A stretch of DNA of 33,215 nt, taken from the NCBI GenBank assembly GCA_013203905.1, contig JABMPC010000002.1:1-33215 (forward strand). Reading direction: 5' to 3'. The position numbers and the translations under genes were made by a program. The notes under the pieces are model-generated. The model was not told the DNA's origin. It saw nothing but the letters and a program-made list of their open reading frames with translations, and did not search any database. This DNA comes from Chlorobium sp. (GTDB lineage: Bacteria > Bacteroidota > Chlorobiia > Chlorobiales > Chlorobiaceae). Within the stretch, counting starts at the first letter, position 1; each line of letters starts with the position of its first letter. Positions 8,533-17,466 of this stretch are shown in pieces.

Positions 8533-9527
8533 TACTCCCGGTACCAGACCACAAACCGCTTGATTCCATCGTCAACGGAGGTCTGCGGCTTATACTGTAC
8601 ATCCTCCATGAGCTGCTCCACATCAGCATAAGTATCGGGAACATCGCCGGGCTGAAGCGGGAGAAACTCTTTTTCAGCTGTTTTTCCAAGCTCCCGCTCA
8701 AGGGCACCGATATAGTCCATCAGCTCTACCGGTTTGCTGTTGCCGATGTTGTATACCCTCCACGGCGCCCGGCTTGAGCCGGGATCGGGTTTCAGACCCG
8801 ACCACTCCTGGTTCGGTTCGGCAACATGATCAAGCGTACGGATAACGCCCTCAACAATATCGTCAATGTAGGTAAAGTCTCTCCGGTGCTTGCCGTAGTT
8901 GAACACCTGTATGGGTTTTCCTTTAAGAATGGCGTCGGTAAAGAGGAAGAGGGCCATATCCGGCCGTCCCCACGGCCCATAAACGGTAAAGAAGCGGAGC
9001 CCGGTTGTCGGGAGCCGGTAGAGATGGCTGTAGGTATGTGCCATCAGCTCATTAGCCTTCTTGCTGGCAGCATAGAGGGAAAGCGGGTGGTCCACATTGT
9101 CATGCACGGAGAAGGGCATGGTTTCATTTGCACCGTATACCGAACTGGACGAGGCATAAACCAGATGCTCAACCCCGTTGTGGCGGCATCCCTCAAGAAT
9201 GTTGGTAAAGCCGAGGATGTTGCTCTCAATGTAGGAATGCGGGTTGATGAGCGAATACCGCACACCGGCCTGAGCTGCCAGATTGACGACCCGGTCGAAC
9301 CCCCTTTCAGCAAACAGCTCCTCCATCGCCTTGCGGTCGGCAAGATCCATCTTCACAAACCGGAAGTTCTCCTGCCCTGTCAGCCTCTCAAGCCGGGCCT
9401 CTTTGAGCGACACATCGTAATAGTCGTTCATGTTATCAATGCCTGTCACCCGGTCGCCCCTCTCCAGAAGCCTGCGGGATACATTGGAACCAATAAAGCC
9501 GGCAGCGCCGGTAACAAGTACATGCAT
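8511..9527 (-). CDS. NAD-dependent sugar epimerase, UDP-glucuronate 4-epimerase-like
   Basis: Extended short-chain dehydrogenase fold of 338 residues from the ATG at 9527. The NAD motif GAAGFIG is at residues 7-13, YASSSSVYG at about 124-132, and the catalytic YxxxK is Tyr152/Lys156 ([10 protein letters not shown]). The block [19 protein letters not shown] (85-103) and [27 protein letters not shown] are characteristic of the UDP-glucuronate/UDP-galacturonate epimerase (CapI/LspL) group that supplies surface polysaccharide precursors. An upstream in-frame start at 9581 would add 18 unconserved residues before the glycine motif, so the internal ATG is preferred. No glycosyltransferases sit nearby. 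It converges with and overlaps the hydrolase gene by 22 bases. Confidence 0.9.
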   Translation of the reverse strand: MHVLVTGAAGFIGSNVSRRLLERGDRVTGIDNMNDYYDVSLKEARLERLTGQENFRFVKMDLADRKAMEELFAERGFDRVVNLAAQAGVRYSLINPHSYIESNILGFTNILEGCRHNGVEHLVYASSSSVYGANETMPFSVHDNVDHPLSLYAASKKANELMAHTYSHLYRLPTTGLRFFTVYGPWGRPDMALFLFTDAILKGKPIQVFNYGKHRRDFTYIDDIVEGVIRTLDHVAEPNQEWSGLKPDPGSSRAPWRVYNIGNSKPVELMDYIGALERELGKTAEKEFLPLQPGDVPDTYADVEQLMEDVQYKPQTSVDDGIKRFVVWYREYYGIPAP

Positions 9528-9716
9528 GGGAGAATCGTTTATGTGTTTGGCCTGATACTGATTATAAAAACTTATCCCCACGCCTCCAAGCCCTCTCCAA
9601 CTTTCTTCTATTATGTAACTTTTTTAGGCTTAAAATATTTTTTTCCATAAAAAATTAAGGTATATAACGAACAGACTCTATAAAAGCCCGCTCCGGCAAT
9701 ATGTAAAACGACGGAC

Positions 9717-11165
9717 ATGAAGCGTTTTTTTGACGGCTACCATCCTGAAGCGAGCCGTTTTTTTGATGAAGTTATGACAGGGGAAGGCTCACCCCGCCCC
9801 CATTACGACAAACTGCTCAGCCGCTTCGGGCAGTTTTCCGTTGACGACATCAAGGCTCGCCGTGAAATGGTCAACATCTATTTCCGGAACCAGGGCATTA
9901 CCTTTACCGTCTACGGACTGGAAGAGGGTATAGAGCGTCTGTTCCCCTTCGACCTCATTCCCAGAGTACTGCCATCAGAAGAGTGGGCGCTGATAGAAAA
10001 AGGGCTCACCCAGAGAATCACGGCACTCAACCTCTTTCTGCACGACATATACCACACCCAGAACATCCTGCGCGACCGGGTCATCCCCCCGGAGCTTGTT
10101 CTGGGCAGCTCCCATTTCAGGAGAGAATTCGTCGGCGTCACTCCGCCACGGGGAATATATATCCATATTACAGGGAGCGACATCATCCGCGATGGCGAAG
10201 GAAACTACCTCGTTCTGGAAGACAACCTGCGCACGCCGAGCGGAGTATCCTACATGCTGCAGAACAGGCAGGCCATGAAACGCGCCTTTCCCGTTCTTTT
10301 TGAAAAATACAAAGTCCGCCCTGTTGAAAACTACCCGCAGGAGCTGCTCCGCACACTCCAGGAGGTTGCCCCGCAGGGACGCTCAAATCCCAATGTTGTG
10401 GTCCTGACCCCCGGAATCTACAACTCGGCCTATTTCGAGCACAGCTTCCTTGCCCGCCAAATGGGTGTTGAGCTCACCGAAGGAAGAGATCTCGTTGTCA
10501 ACGACAACATGGTCTACGCCCGAACCACCAGAGGACTTGAACGGGTGGATGTTATCTACCGCAGAATTGATGACGACTATATTGACCCGTTGATGTTCCG
10601 TCCCGACTCAAAACTCGGCGTGGCCGGCCTCATTAACGCCTATCGAAAAGGCAATGTCACTCTGGCTAATGCCATAGGCACCGGTATTGCCGACGATAAG
10701 GTCATCTACAGTTTCGTACCGAAAATCATCCGTTACTACCTCGGGGAAGACCCCATACTCCAGAATGTGCCGACCTGGCTTCCGGGGAATCCGTCCGATT
10801 TGAAATACATTCTTGAACACCTTGATACGCTGGTAGTCAAGGCGGCAAACGAGTCAGGCGGTTACGGGATGCTTATCGGTCCGGAATCAACTACGGAAGA
10901 ACAGGAGAGGTTTGCCGAACTGATTGTCAAGAACCCCCGAAACTACATAGCACAGCCAACAATCTCCCTGTCTCGTCACCCGAGCCTTTTCAACGACTCG
11001 GAGCTTTACGGCTGCCATATTGACCTTCGCCCCTATGTCCTCAACGGCAAAACAACCACTATTGTGCCCGGCGGGCTGACAAGAGTTGCCCTGAAACGGG
11101 GTTCCCTTGTGGTGAACTCCTCACAGGGTGGAGGGAGCAAAGACACCTGGGTTGTTGACGAATAA
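9717..11165 (+). CDS. Circularly permuted ATP-grasp family protein
   Basis: A 482-residue member of the circularly permuted ATP-grasp type 2 family (former DUF404/DUF407, COG2308). Recognisable blocks include [73 protein letters not shown] and [19 protein letters not shown]-grasp enzymes usually form amide bonds from a carboxyl-phosphate; the substrate of this family is not established. It is first in a three-gene cassette with an alpha-E protein and a transglutaminase, an arrangement found in many bacteria, and the next gene starts 27 bases after its stop. This suggests a peptide or protein-modifying system whose members work together (inference). Confidence 0.92.
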   Translation: MKRFFDGYHPEASRFFDEVMTGEGSPRPHYDKLLSRFGQFSVDDIKARREMVNIYFRNQGITFTVYGLEEGIERLFPFDLIPRVLPSEEWALIEKGLTQRITALNLFLHDIYHTQNILRDRVIPPELVLGSSHFRREFVGVTPPRGIYIHITGSDIIRDGEGNYLVLEDNLRTPSGVSYMLQNRQAMKRAFPVLFEKYKVRPVENYPQELLRTLQEVAPQGRSNPNVVVLTPGIYNSAYFEHSFLARQMGVELTEGRDLVVNDNMVYARTTRGLERVDVIYRRIDDDYIDPLMFRPDSKLGVAGLINAYRKGNVTLANAIGTGIADDKVIYSFVPKIIRYYLGEDPILQNVPTWLPGNPSDLKYILEHLDTLVVKAANESGGYGMLIGPESTTEEQERFAELIVKNPRNYIAQPTISLSRHPSLFNDSELYGCHIDLRPYVLNGKTTTIVPGGLTRVALKRGSLVVNSSQGGGSKDTWVVDE

Positions 11166-11192
11166 CCGCACAATAAACTCCATTGCAGCCAT

Positions 11193-12302
11193 ATGTTAAG
11201 CCGTGTTGCCGAATCCCTTTTCTGGATGAGCCGCTATGTTGAGCGGGCTGAAAACACTGCGAGGTTTCTTGATGTCAACTTCAACCTCCTGCTCGACCTC
11301 AACCGGATCACCCCCACAGAGAACCCCGACTGCTGGATTGCGCTGACCGTCGTCACCAGCGACCGGGAAAAATTTGAAAGCCTGTATGGAGAATACAGCG
11401 CGCGAAGCGTCACCGACTATCTGGTCTTCAATCGCAGTAACTCAAACTCCATCATATCCTGCATCAGTCTGGCAAGAGAAAACGCCCGCAGCATCATAGA
11501 AAGCATTTCAAGTGAAATGTGGGAACAGATCAACAACCTCTACCACCTGCTGCAGAGTATGCGGCCGGAAAATGTGCAGAACGATCCCTTCAGCTTTTAC
11601 CGTGAAATAAAAAATGCCTCGCACCTTTTTCAGGGTATTACCGACAACACCATGGCACGAAGCCAGGGGTGGGACTTCATTCAGGTTGCCAAATATCTTG
11701 AACGGGCCGACAATGTCACCCGCCTGATTGATGTCAAGTACCATATGCTTGCTCCCGACTCCAGCAATGAGACGGATGTGCTCAGCTGCTCTGTTGACAT
11801 CATTCAGTGGATGGCCGTACTGAAAAGTTGCAGCGCGCTTGAAGCATTCAAGAAAGTCCATCTTTCACGCATCAAGCCGGAGAGCATTCTGGAATTTCTT
11901 ATTCTCGACAAAACATTTCCGCGCAGCATCCATTTTTCCATCGGTGCGGCAAAAGAGGCACTTTGGCGTCTGTCGGGCAACTCCACCCGGAAAAACCTCT
12001 CCGATTCCGACCGTCTGATAGGCAAAATGGAGGCAGAGCTGAGCTACACCACCGTTGAGGACATTATGGACAGAGGGCTGCACGATTATCTCGATGACAT
12101 CAAGCATCGGCTGAAAAAAGCAGGGGAACAGTTGCATCTGGTCTATTTTGCGTATCATACCCCGGAAATTGAACCACAGGAAGAGAGCATGGCGCTCCCC
12201 TTCACGGGGGTCAGCGGCGGACGGCCAACCTGGAGCCAGGCACAGCAGCAGCAACAGCAACAGACCTCCTCACGGGAGAACCGGGCAAGGAACAACGCAT
12301 GA
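11193..12302 (+). CDS. Alpha-E domain protein
   Basis: A 369-residue alpha-helical protein of the alpha-E family (former DUF403, COG2307). The start MLSRVAESLFWMSRYVERAENTAR is the family signature, with LVFNRSNSNSIISCISLARENAR and ARSQGWDFIQVAKYLERADNVTR further on. Function unknown, but members almost always adjoin circularly permuted ATP-grasp and transglutaminase genes, as here. The last 40 residues are low complexity with a run of seven Gln encoded by mixed CAG/CAA codons. The final four bases ATGA overlap the start of the transglutaminase gene, indicating translational coupling. Confidence 0.92.
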   Translation: MLSRVAESLFWMSRYVERAENTARFLDVNFNLLLDLNRITPTENPDCWIALTVVTSDREKFESLYGEYSARSVTDYLVFNRSNSNSIISCISLARENARSIIESISSEMWEQINNLYHLLQSMRPENVQNDPFSFYREIKNASHLFQGITDNTMARSQGWDFIQVAKYLERADNVTRLIDVKYHMLAPDSSNETDVLSCSVDIIQWMAVLKSCSALEAFKKVHLSRIKPESILEFLILDKTFPRSIHFSIGAAKEALWRLSGNSTRKNLSDSDRLIGKMEAELSYTTVEDIMDRGLHDYLDDIKHRLKKAGEQLHLVYFAYHTPEIEPQEESMALPFTGVSGGRPTWSQAQQQQQQQTSSRENRARNNA

Positions 12303-13117
12303 TACTCAAAGTAGAACACCGTACGCTGTTCGCCTACAGCAGCCCTATCTATGAAACCGCCACCGAAGTGCGGCTTCACCCCGACAGCAGCCAGAGCTCT
12401 TCACAGCGTTGCAGCAGCTTCACGCTTGACATTGAGCACACCCCGAACATTTTTGAGTACACGGACTTCTACGGCAACAAAGTCCACCACTTCAACATCC
12501 TCCAAAGTCATGACAGGGTAAGCATTCTGGCCACATCCATTGTTGAAACAGGCAAAGGAACCCCGCTCTCTTCCGACAACGAGGCGATTCTCCTTATGGA
12601 TTTCTCCGCAGAAAGCCGCTTTGTGCATTTCGATCCTGCCATCCGAGAGTTCACCGCCGACTTCTCCCCCCAAATGCCCCCTCTACAACTTGGGGAAGCG
12701 ATATGCCGGAAAATCAACGACTCCTTCATCTATGAACCCGGCGTCACCGATGTTCACAGCACCAGTGCGGTTGTGATGGCACTGGGGCGCGGCGTTTGCC
12801 AGGACTTTGCTCACATCATGCTGGCCGCCTGCCGCAGCCTTCATATCCCCGCCCGTTATGTCAGCGGCTACCTGTTCGGCGGAAGCACCCCTCTTGGCCA
12901 CGATGAAGCATCCCATGCATGGTGCGAAATATATGGCGGCCCCGAAACCGGCTGGGTTGGCATGGATCCCACACACAGCACCCTCTTTGTTGACGAACGA
13001 TACATCAAAATCGGCTCAGGTCGCGACTACGCTGATGTTCCGCCCGTCCGGGGCACATGGAAAGGCAATGCAGAAGAGACCCTCAGCGTCTCGGTAAGAG
13101 TCAGCAGCATCAGCTGA
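12299..13117 (+). CDS. Transglutaminase-like cysteine protease/transferase
   Basis: A 272-residue cytoplasmic protein with an N-terminal bacterial transglutaminase-associated beta domain (about 1-130) and a transglutaminase core. The papain-like triad is visible: Cys167 in GRGVCQDFAHIML, His206 in ASHAWCEIY and Asp223 in GMDPTH. This fits COG1305 proteins that accompany ATP-grasp/alpha-E pairs. It could be a peptidase or an amide-forming enzyme acting on the ATP-grasp product; the substrate is unknown. The start ATG overlaps the stop of the alpha-E gene by four bases. It is the last gene of the cassette; a 130-base gap without a clear terminator precedes tgt. Confidence 0.92.
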   Translation: MILKVEHRTLFAYSSPIYETATEVRLHPDSSQSSSQRCSSFTLDIEHTPNIFEYTDFYGNKVHHFNILQSHDRVSILATSIVETGKGTPLSSDNEAILLMDFSAESRFVHFDPAIREFTADFSPQMPPLQLGEAICRKINDSFIYEPGVTDVHSTSAVVMALGRGVCQDFAHIMLAACRSLHIPARYVSGYLFGGSTPLGHDEASHAWCEIYGGPETGWVGMDPTHSTLFVDERYIKIGSGRDYADVPPVRGTWKGNAEETLSVSVRVSSIS

Positions 13118-13249
13118 ACTTCCCGCACAGCTCTCTTTCCTTTTTTATTTCTCTCTCCGGCTGATTACCTTCATGGACATTCGGACTTCTGAGCACTCAG
13201 AACTCAGAACATACAGGACACATTGCCATTCCAGCTCTCCATACCCTCT

Positions 13250-14377
13250 ATGAACTTCCGCCTTCTTTCCACCGACACGAAAACAGCTGCCCGCGCGGGA
13301 GTACTTTTTACAGACCACGGTGAAATACCTACTCCTGTCTTCATGCCTGTCGGCACACGGGCCAGCGTCAAATCGGTGGAGCCGCACGAATTGCTTGAAC
13401 AGGAGGTCCGCATCATCCTGGCCAACACCTATCACCTCTACCTCAAACCCGGAAACGCCATCATAGAAAAGGCCGGAGGAGTGCACCGGTTCATGAACTG
13501 GCAGGGCCCACTGCTTACCGACAGTGGCGGCTACCAGGTCTACTCGCTCTCCGAGCTCCGGAAAATCACCGAACAGGGGGTCACCTTCAAATCGCACCTC
13601 GACGGCAGTATGCTGCAGTTCACCCCCGAAAATGTAGTTGACACCCAGCGCATCATCGGCAGCGACATTATAATGCCGCTTGACGAATGCCCACCCTCCA
13701 CCGCCGAGAGGGAGTACATACGCAAATCGGGAGAGATGACCATCCGGTGGGCAGATCGGGCAAAACAACACTTTAGCGCCACCAGACCACTCTACGGCCA
13801 CGGCCAGATGCTCTTTGGCATAACCCAGGGAGGAACCCACGCAGACCTGCGTACTATTTCAGCAAAAGCCCTTGTGGATCTCGACTTCGACGGCTATGCA
13901 ACCGGCGGCATGGCAGTAGGAGAACCGGCAGAAGAGATGTACCGGATTCTGGAACTCTCCCACACCCTGCTCCCCGAGCACAAGCCCCGTTACCTCATGG
14001 GGGTCGGCACACCCGAAAACATCCTCAACGCCATAGAACGGGGGGTCGACATGTTCGACTGCGTCATTCCGACCCGTGAAGGGCGCAACGGAAGAGTCTA
14101 TACCCGACATGGCAAAATGAATCTGCGCTCCGCAAAATATTCCGAAGACTTTTCATCCATAGACGAAGGGTTCCAGAACGATGTTTGCCGGAAGTATTCC
14201 CGGGCCTATATCCGCCACCTGCTCAATGTAGGAGAGATTCTCGGACTCAAACTCTGCACCCTGCAGAACATCTCTTTTTTCATGTGGCTGACCCGAACCG
14301 CCCGCACCCAAATCCAGAATGGCTCCTTCAGCGAATGGAAGGCGAGCTTTCTTGAACAATACAAGAGCAATGACTGA
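13250..14377 (+). CDS. tgt: tRNA-guanine(34) transglycosylase
   Basis: Exchanges guanine 34 of GUN-anticodon tRNAs for preQ1 in queuosine synthesis. The 375-residue protein has the catalytic LLTDSGGYQVYSL (Asp91), the specificity loop GITQGG, and the nucleophile block VDMFDCVIPTREGRNG with Asp270, all intact. The C-terminal zinc site is unusual: against the CxCxxC...H of Zymomonas/E. coli-type enzymes, this protein reads Phe308, Asn310, Cys313 and Gln339, so only one ligand remains. The surrounding YSRAYIRHL and GEILGL are conserved. A TTG at 13223 would add nine residues; the ATG at 13250 gives the usual N-terminus. Its end overlaps the rimO start by eight bases. Confidence 0.94.
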   Translation: MNFRLLSTDTKTAARAGVLFTDHGEIPTPVFMPVGTRASVKSVEPHELLEQEVRIILANTYHLYLKPGNAIIEKAGGVHRFMNWQGPLLTDSGGYQVYSLSELRKITEQGVTFKSHLDGSMLQFTPENVVDTQRIIGSDIIMPLDECPPSTAEREYIRKSGEMTIRWADRAKQHFSATRPLYGHGQMLFGITQGGTHADLRTISAKALVDLDFDGYATGGMAVGEPAEEMYRILELSHTLLPEHKPRYLMGVGTPENILNAIERGVDMFDCVIPTREGRNGRVYTRHGKMNLRSAKYSEDFSSIDEGFQNDVCRKYSRAYIRHLLNVGEILGLKLCTLQNISFFMWLTRTARTQIQNGSFSEWKASFLEQYKSND

Positions 14378-15674
14378 ACAATCCAACAGGATCTTTCTGT
14401 TGAGCCTCGGCTGCTCCAAAAACACCGTCGACTCAGAACGGCTGATGGCGCAGGCCGAAGCAGCAGGCATTATCTTCACAGAGAGCGCCCGCGATGCCGA
14501 AACAATCATCATCAACACCTGCGGCTTCATTGCCGACGCCAAAGAGGAATCCATCAACGAAACGCTTGCCGCCATAGCGGAAAAAGAAAGCGGCAGGGTC
14601 CGAAAAATATTCATCATGGGCTGCCTTCCGGAACTCTACCGCTCCGAACTGCAGGCCGAACTCCCCGAAGTGGACGGTTTCTTTGGCACCCGCGAACTGC
14701 CAGCCATACTCCAAGCCATAGGGGCCCGCTACCGCGTTGAGCTTCAACTCCACCGCTCCCTTACTGCGCCCGGACACACCTCATTTCTCAAAATATCTGA
14801 AGGGTGCAGCCGGAGCTGCTCATTCTGCTCCATCCCCCGGATCCGCGGCCCATACATCAGTCAGCCCCTGGACCAGCTCCTCTCGGAAGCCCGCCTTCTT
14901 CAGGAAAAAGGAGTACAGGAACTCAACATCATCGCACAAGACATCACCCTCTACGGGGTTGACCTCTACGGGCGCCAGATGCTCAACGAACTGCTTCTCC
15001 GCCTCTCCGACATGGAATTTCGGTGGATTCGTCTGCTCTACGCCTATCCGCTGAACTTTCCGCTTGAAGTCATCAGCACTATGAGGCAGAGGGAGAATGT
15101 ATGCAACTACCTCGACCTCCCGCTCCAGCACTGCAACGACAGGATTCTCCGCTCCATGAACCGCGGCATCACCAAAGAGGGGGAACTCGCGCTTATTGAA
15201 GCTATTCGCGAAAGAAACCCCAACATCCGCCTCCGCACAACCATGATTGCCGGCTATCCGGGTGAGACGCGGCATGAATTTGAGGAACTGCTGGAGTTTG
15301 CCGCCACTGTCCGCTTTGACCGACTCGGATGCTTCCCCTACTGCCACGAAGAGTTCTCCCCTGCATTCTCACTCGAAGACAGTGTTGCTGAAGAGGAAAA
15401 ACAGAGTCGCACGGCTGAGCTCATGGAACTTCAGGAAGGTATTTCAGAAGAGAAAAACAATAAACTCGAAGAGAGGGAAATCACCGTCTGCATCGATCGG
15501 ACTGAGGAAGATACTGCATGGGGCAGAACCGAGTGGGACGCCCCCGAAGTTGACAATGAGTGCTCACTTGAGTGCGCCGGCCACACCATTGCCCCCGGAT
15601 CGTTCTGCCTTGCCCGCATTGAAGACAGTTCCCCCTACGAACTCTTTGGCACAGTGCTGAAAGTGCTGGAATAG
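14370..15674 (+). CDS. rimO: Ribosomal protein S12 methylthiotransferase
   Basis: Radical-SAM enzyme that adds a methylthio group to the conserved aspartate of ribosomal protein S12. In the 434-residue form from ATG 14370, the N-terminal UPF0004 domain has cysteines 15, 51 and 85 (LGCSKNTVDSERLM, NTCGFI, GCLPE) for the auxiliary 4Fe-4S cluster. The radical-SAM CxxxCxxC is Cys146, Cys150 and Cys153 (EGCSRSCSFCSIPRIRG). A TRAM-like C-terminal domain ends the protein. The SKNTVDSE motif and length favour RimO over MiaB. The open frame extends upstream to 14319 inside tgt, but the ATG overlapping the tgt stop by eight bases is the natural coupled start. Confidence 0.94.
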   Translation: MTEQSNRIFLLSLGCSKNTVDSERLMAQAEAAGIIFTESARDAETIIINTCGFIADAKEESINETLAAIAEKESGRVRKIFIMGCLPELYRSELQAELPEVDGFFGTRELPAILQAIGARYRVELQLHRSLTAPGHTSFLKISEGCSRSCSFCSIPRIRGPYISQPLDQLLSEARLLQEKGVQELNIIAQDITLYGVDLYGRQMLNELLLRLSDMEFRWIRLLYAYPLNFPLEVISTMRQRENVCNYLDLPLQHCNDRILRSMNRGITKEGELALIEAIRERNPNIRLRTTMIAGYPGETRHEFEELLEFAATVRFDRLGCFPYCHEEFSPAFSLEDSVAEEEKQSRTAELMELQEGISEEKNNKLEEREITVCIDRTEEDTAWGRTEWDAPEVDNECSLECAGHTIAPGSFCLARIEDSSPYELFGTVLKVLE

Positions 15675-15708
15675 CCCCCCTTTCCAGTCGGGGCTTTTCG
15701 TCGTTTTT
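15673..15708 (+). terminator. Probable terminator after rimO
   Basis: AGCCCC (15673-15678) can pair with GGGGCT (15690-15695), an 11-base loop lies between, and TTTT plus TTTTT runs follow within 15 bases. The stem begins within the rimO stop codon. It would separate tgt-rimO from aroK-aroB. Confidence 0.55.
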
Positions 15709-15778
15709 CGCTATATTTGTGCCACAACCGGCAAGCCAATGAAGCTCCCGGAACCCCGAAAAGACCTAAACAGCAGTC

Positions 15779-16372
15779 GTGGAAAAACAGCACTCACTCA
15801 TTTTTCTGACCGGATTCAGCGGATCGGGCAAGTCCAGTATAGGGCCGCTTCTTGCCAACTCCCTCGGGTATGACTTCATTGACATTGACAGCGCAATTGA
15901 ACAGCAGGCAGGCAAATCCATCACCAGAATTTTTGCCGAAGAGGGAGAAGAAGCATTCCGGAAACTTGAGCAGGCAATGATTGCCACAATAGCTGAAAGT
16001 AAAGAGATGGTTGCCTCTCTGGGAGGTGGTGCCCTGGAACACACCCCATCCTTTGAGCTGATAAACGCCACAGGAACCCTTGTCTATCTGAAATCCGATC
16101 CAAAGAATCTGGCAAAGCGGCTGTTCCATAAAACGGACCGACCCCTTCTCCGGAGCGTTGGCACAGAAAAACCGGATCGGGAAGCACTGGAACGGAACAT
16201 CTCCGAAATTCTTGCAAAAAGATCCCCGCGATACGAAACCGCAGCCATTGCCGTTTACACAGACCAGAAACGGATAGGCTCCACAGTAGAAGAACTGACA
16301 AGAAAAATTGAGCGGTTCGTCCGCAAACATGAGTCCATAGAGCACAACGACCAACAAACAGGCAGAAAGTGA
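15779..16372 (+). CDS. aroK: Shikimate kinase
   Basis: Phosphorylates shikimate at the 3-hydroxyl with ATP in the chorismate pathway. The 197-residue protein has the Walker A LTGFSGSGKSSIG (residues 10-22), the shikimate-binding DIDSAIEQQAGKSI, the EEGEEAFRKLE helix, and ASLGGGALEH, matching Asp-, Arg- and Gly-rich substrate motifs of AroK. The lid arginine stretch KTDRPLL is present. The start is GTG (15779); no in-frame ATG lies upstream within the gap. Slightly longer than the usual 170-180 residues because of a charged C-terminal tail. It overlaps aroB by four bases (GTGA). Confidence 0.94.
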   Translation: MEKQHSLIFLTGFSGSGKSSIGPLLANSLGYDFIDIDSAIEQQAGKSITRIFAEEGEEAFRKLEQAMIATIAESKEMVASLGGGALEHTPSFELINATGTLVYLKSDPKNLAKRLFHKTDRPLLRSVGTEKPDREALERNISEILAKRSPRYETAAIAVYTDQKRIGSTVEELTRKIERFVRKHESIEHNDQQTGRK

Positions 16373-17466
16373 GCACAATAGTTGTTGCAACACCGGCAAC
16401 CGCCGGACTGGGAGAACGGTTCAGAACACACGGACTGAGAAAAAAAACCGTTGTTCTTTTTGATGCGAACACAAAGCGGCTGTTCGGAGAGGAAATCCTT
16501 CAAACCCTTCACAGCGAAGGGTTCCGCACTCTTGAACTGGTGGTACCAGCCCGGGAAACCTCCAAAAGCCTCACCACCGCCAACCGTCTCTACGGAAGCA
16601 TGATTGAAGCGGATGTCGACCGGAGCTGGAACCTTATGGCAGTCGGAGGAGGCGTTGTAGGCGATCTTGGCGGCTACATTGCCGCAAGCTACTACCGCGG
16701 TATTCCGGTCATTCAGTTCCCCACCACCCTGCTGGCCATGACAGACAGCTCCATAGGCGGGAAAGTGGCAATCAACCACCCGCTCGGCAAAAACCTGATT
16801 GGGTTCTTTCACCTGCCGGAACTGATCCTCATTGACCCCTCACGCCTCACAACCCTCCCATTGCGGGAGATATACTCCGGTCTTGCAGAAGTGGTCAAAT
16901 ACGGGTTCATTGCCGACGAGCCTTTCCTCTCCATGCTCGAGGAGCACTTCACAGACATAGTCGCTCTCAAAGAGCCCTGGCTGAGCGAAGCGGTACAAAA
17001 AAGCGCAGGCACTAAAGAAGATGTCGTTCGGCGCGATTTCAGGGAAATGAACGGCCTTCGCGCAACTCTTAACTTCGGGCACACCTTCGCACACGGACTG
17101 GAAAAAATTGCAGATTACCGCCATATCGGCCACGGAGAAGCCGTCACCATCGGCATGGCATGCGCACTCTTCCTCTCCCGAGGTCTCGGATTTCTCAGCG
17201 AACAGGAATGCCAGAGGGGGCTCAGCCTTATCAGCCGGTTCCGCTTTCCAAAAGGGCTCCTGAAAAAACGCTTTCTTGCTATTGATGGACCCGTACTGCT
17301 CCAGAACATGCTTTCAGACAAGAAAAAGCTTGACCGAAAACTGCGGTTCGTCCTGCTGAAACAGCTCGGAGAGGCTTTTCTGTATGAAAAAGATGTGGAC
17401 GACAGGCAGGTACTTGACGCAATAGAGAAAGGCAAAGAGTTCTTCAGCCTGAAGCACCCCGGTTGA
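16369..17466 (+). CDS. aroB: 3-dehydroquinate synthase
   Basis: Converts DAHP to 3-dehydroquinate, the second step of the shikimate pathway, using NAD+ and a divalent metal. The 365-residue protein shows the NAD-binding GGGVVGDLGGYIAASYYRG (93-111), the FPTTLLAMTDSSIGGKVAIN block (117-136), LAEVVKYGFI (metal-binding Glu) and LNFGHTFAHGLE (metal-binding His). The GTG start overlaps the aroK stop, so the two are coupled. The last 23 bases overlap the 3' end of the convergent coaX gene. Confidence 0.95.
   Translation: MSTIVVATPATAGLGERFRTHGLRKKTVVLFDANTKRLFGEEILQTLHSEGFRTLELVVPARETSKSLTTANRLYGSMIEADVDRSWNLMAVGGGVVGDLGGYIAASYYRGIPVIQFPTTLLAMTDSSIGGKVAINHPLGKNLIGFFHLPELILIDPSRLTTLPLREIYSGLAEVVKYGFIADEPFLSMLEEHFTDIVALKEPWLSEAVQKSAGTKEDVVRRDFREMNGLRATLNFGHTFAHGLEKIADYRHIGHGEAVTIGMACALFLSRGLGFLSEQECQRGLSLISRFRFPKGLLKKRFLAIDGPVLLQNMLSDKKKLDRKLRFVLLKQLGEAFLYEKDVDDRQVLDAIEKGKEFFSLKHPG

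Noticed and set aside
8826-9650. A 274-codon plus-strand frame
   Set aside because: It lies entirely opposite the epimerase gene, which has full NAD and YxxxK motifs; the plus-strand product has no recognisable features.
12241-12264. CAG/CAA run in the alpha-E gene as a slippage-prone tract
   Set aside because: The codons are mixed CAG and CAA, so the tract is not a pure microsatellite; the Gln run is noted with the gene.
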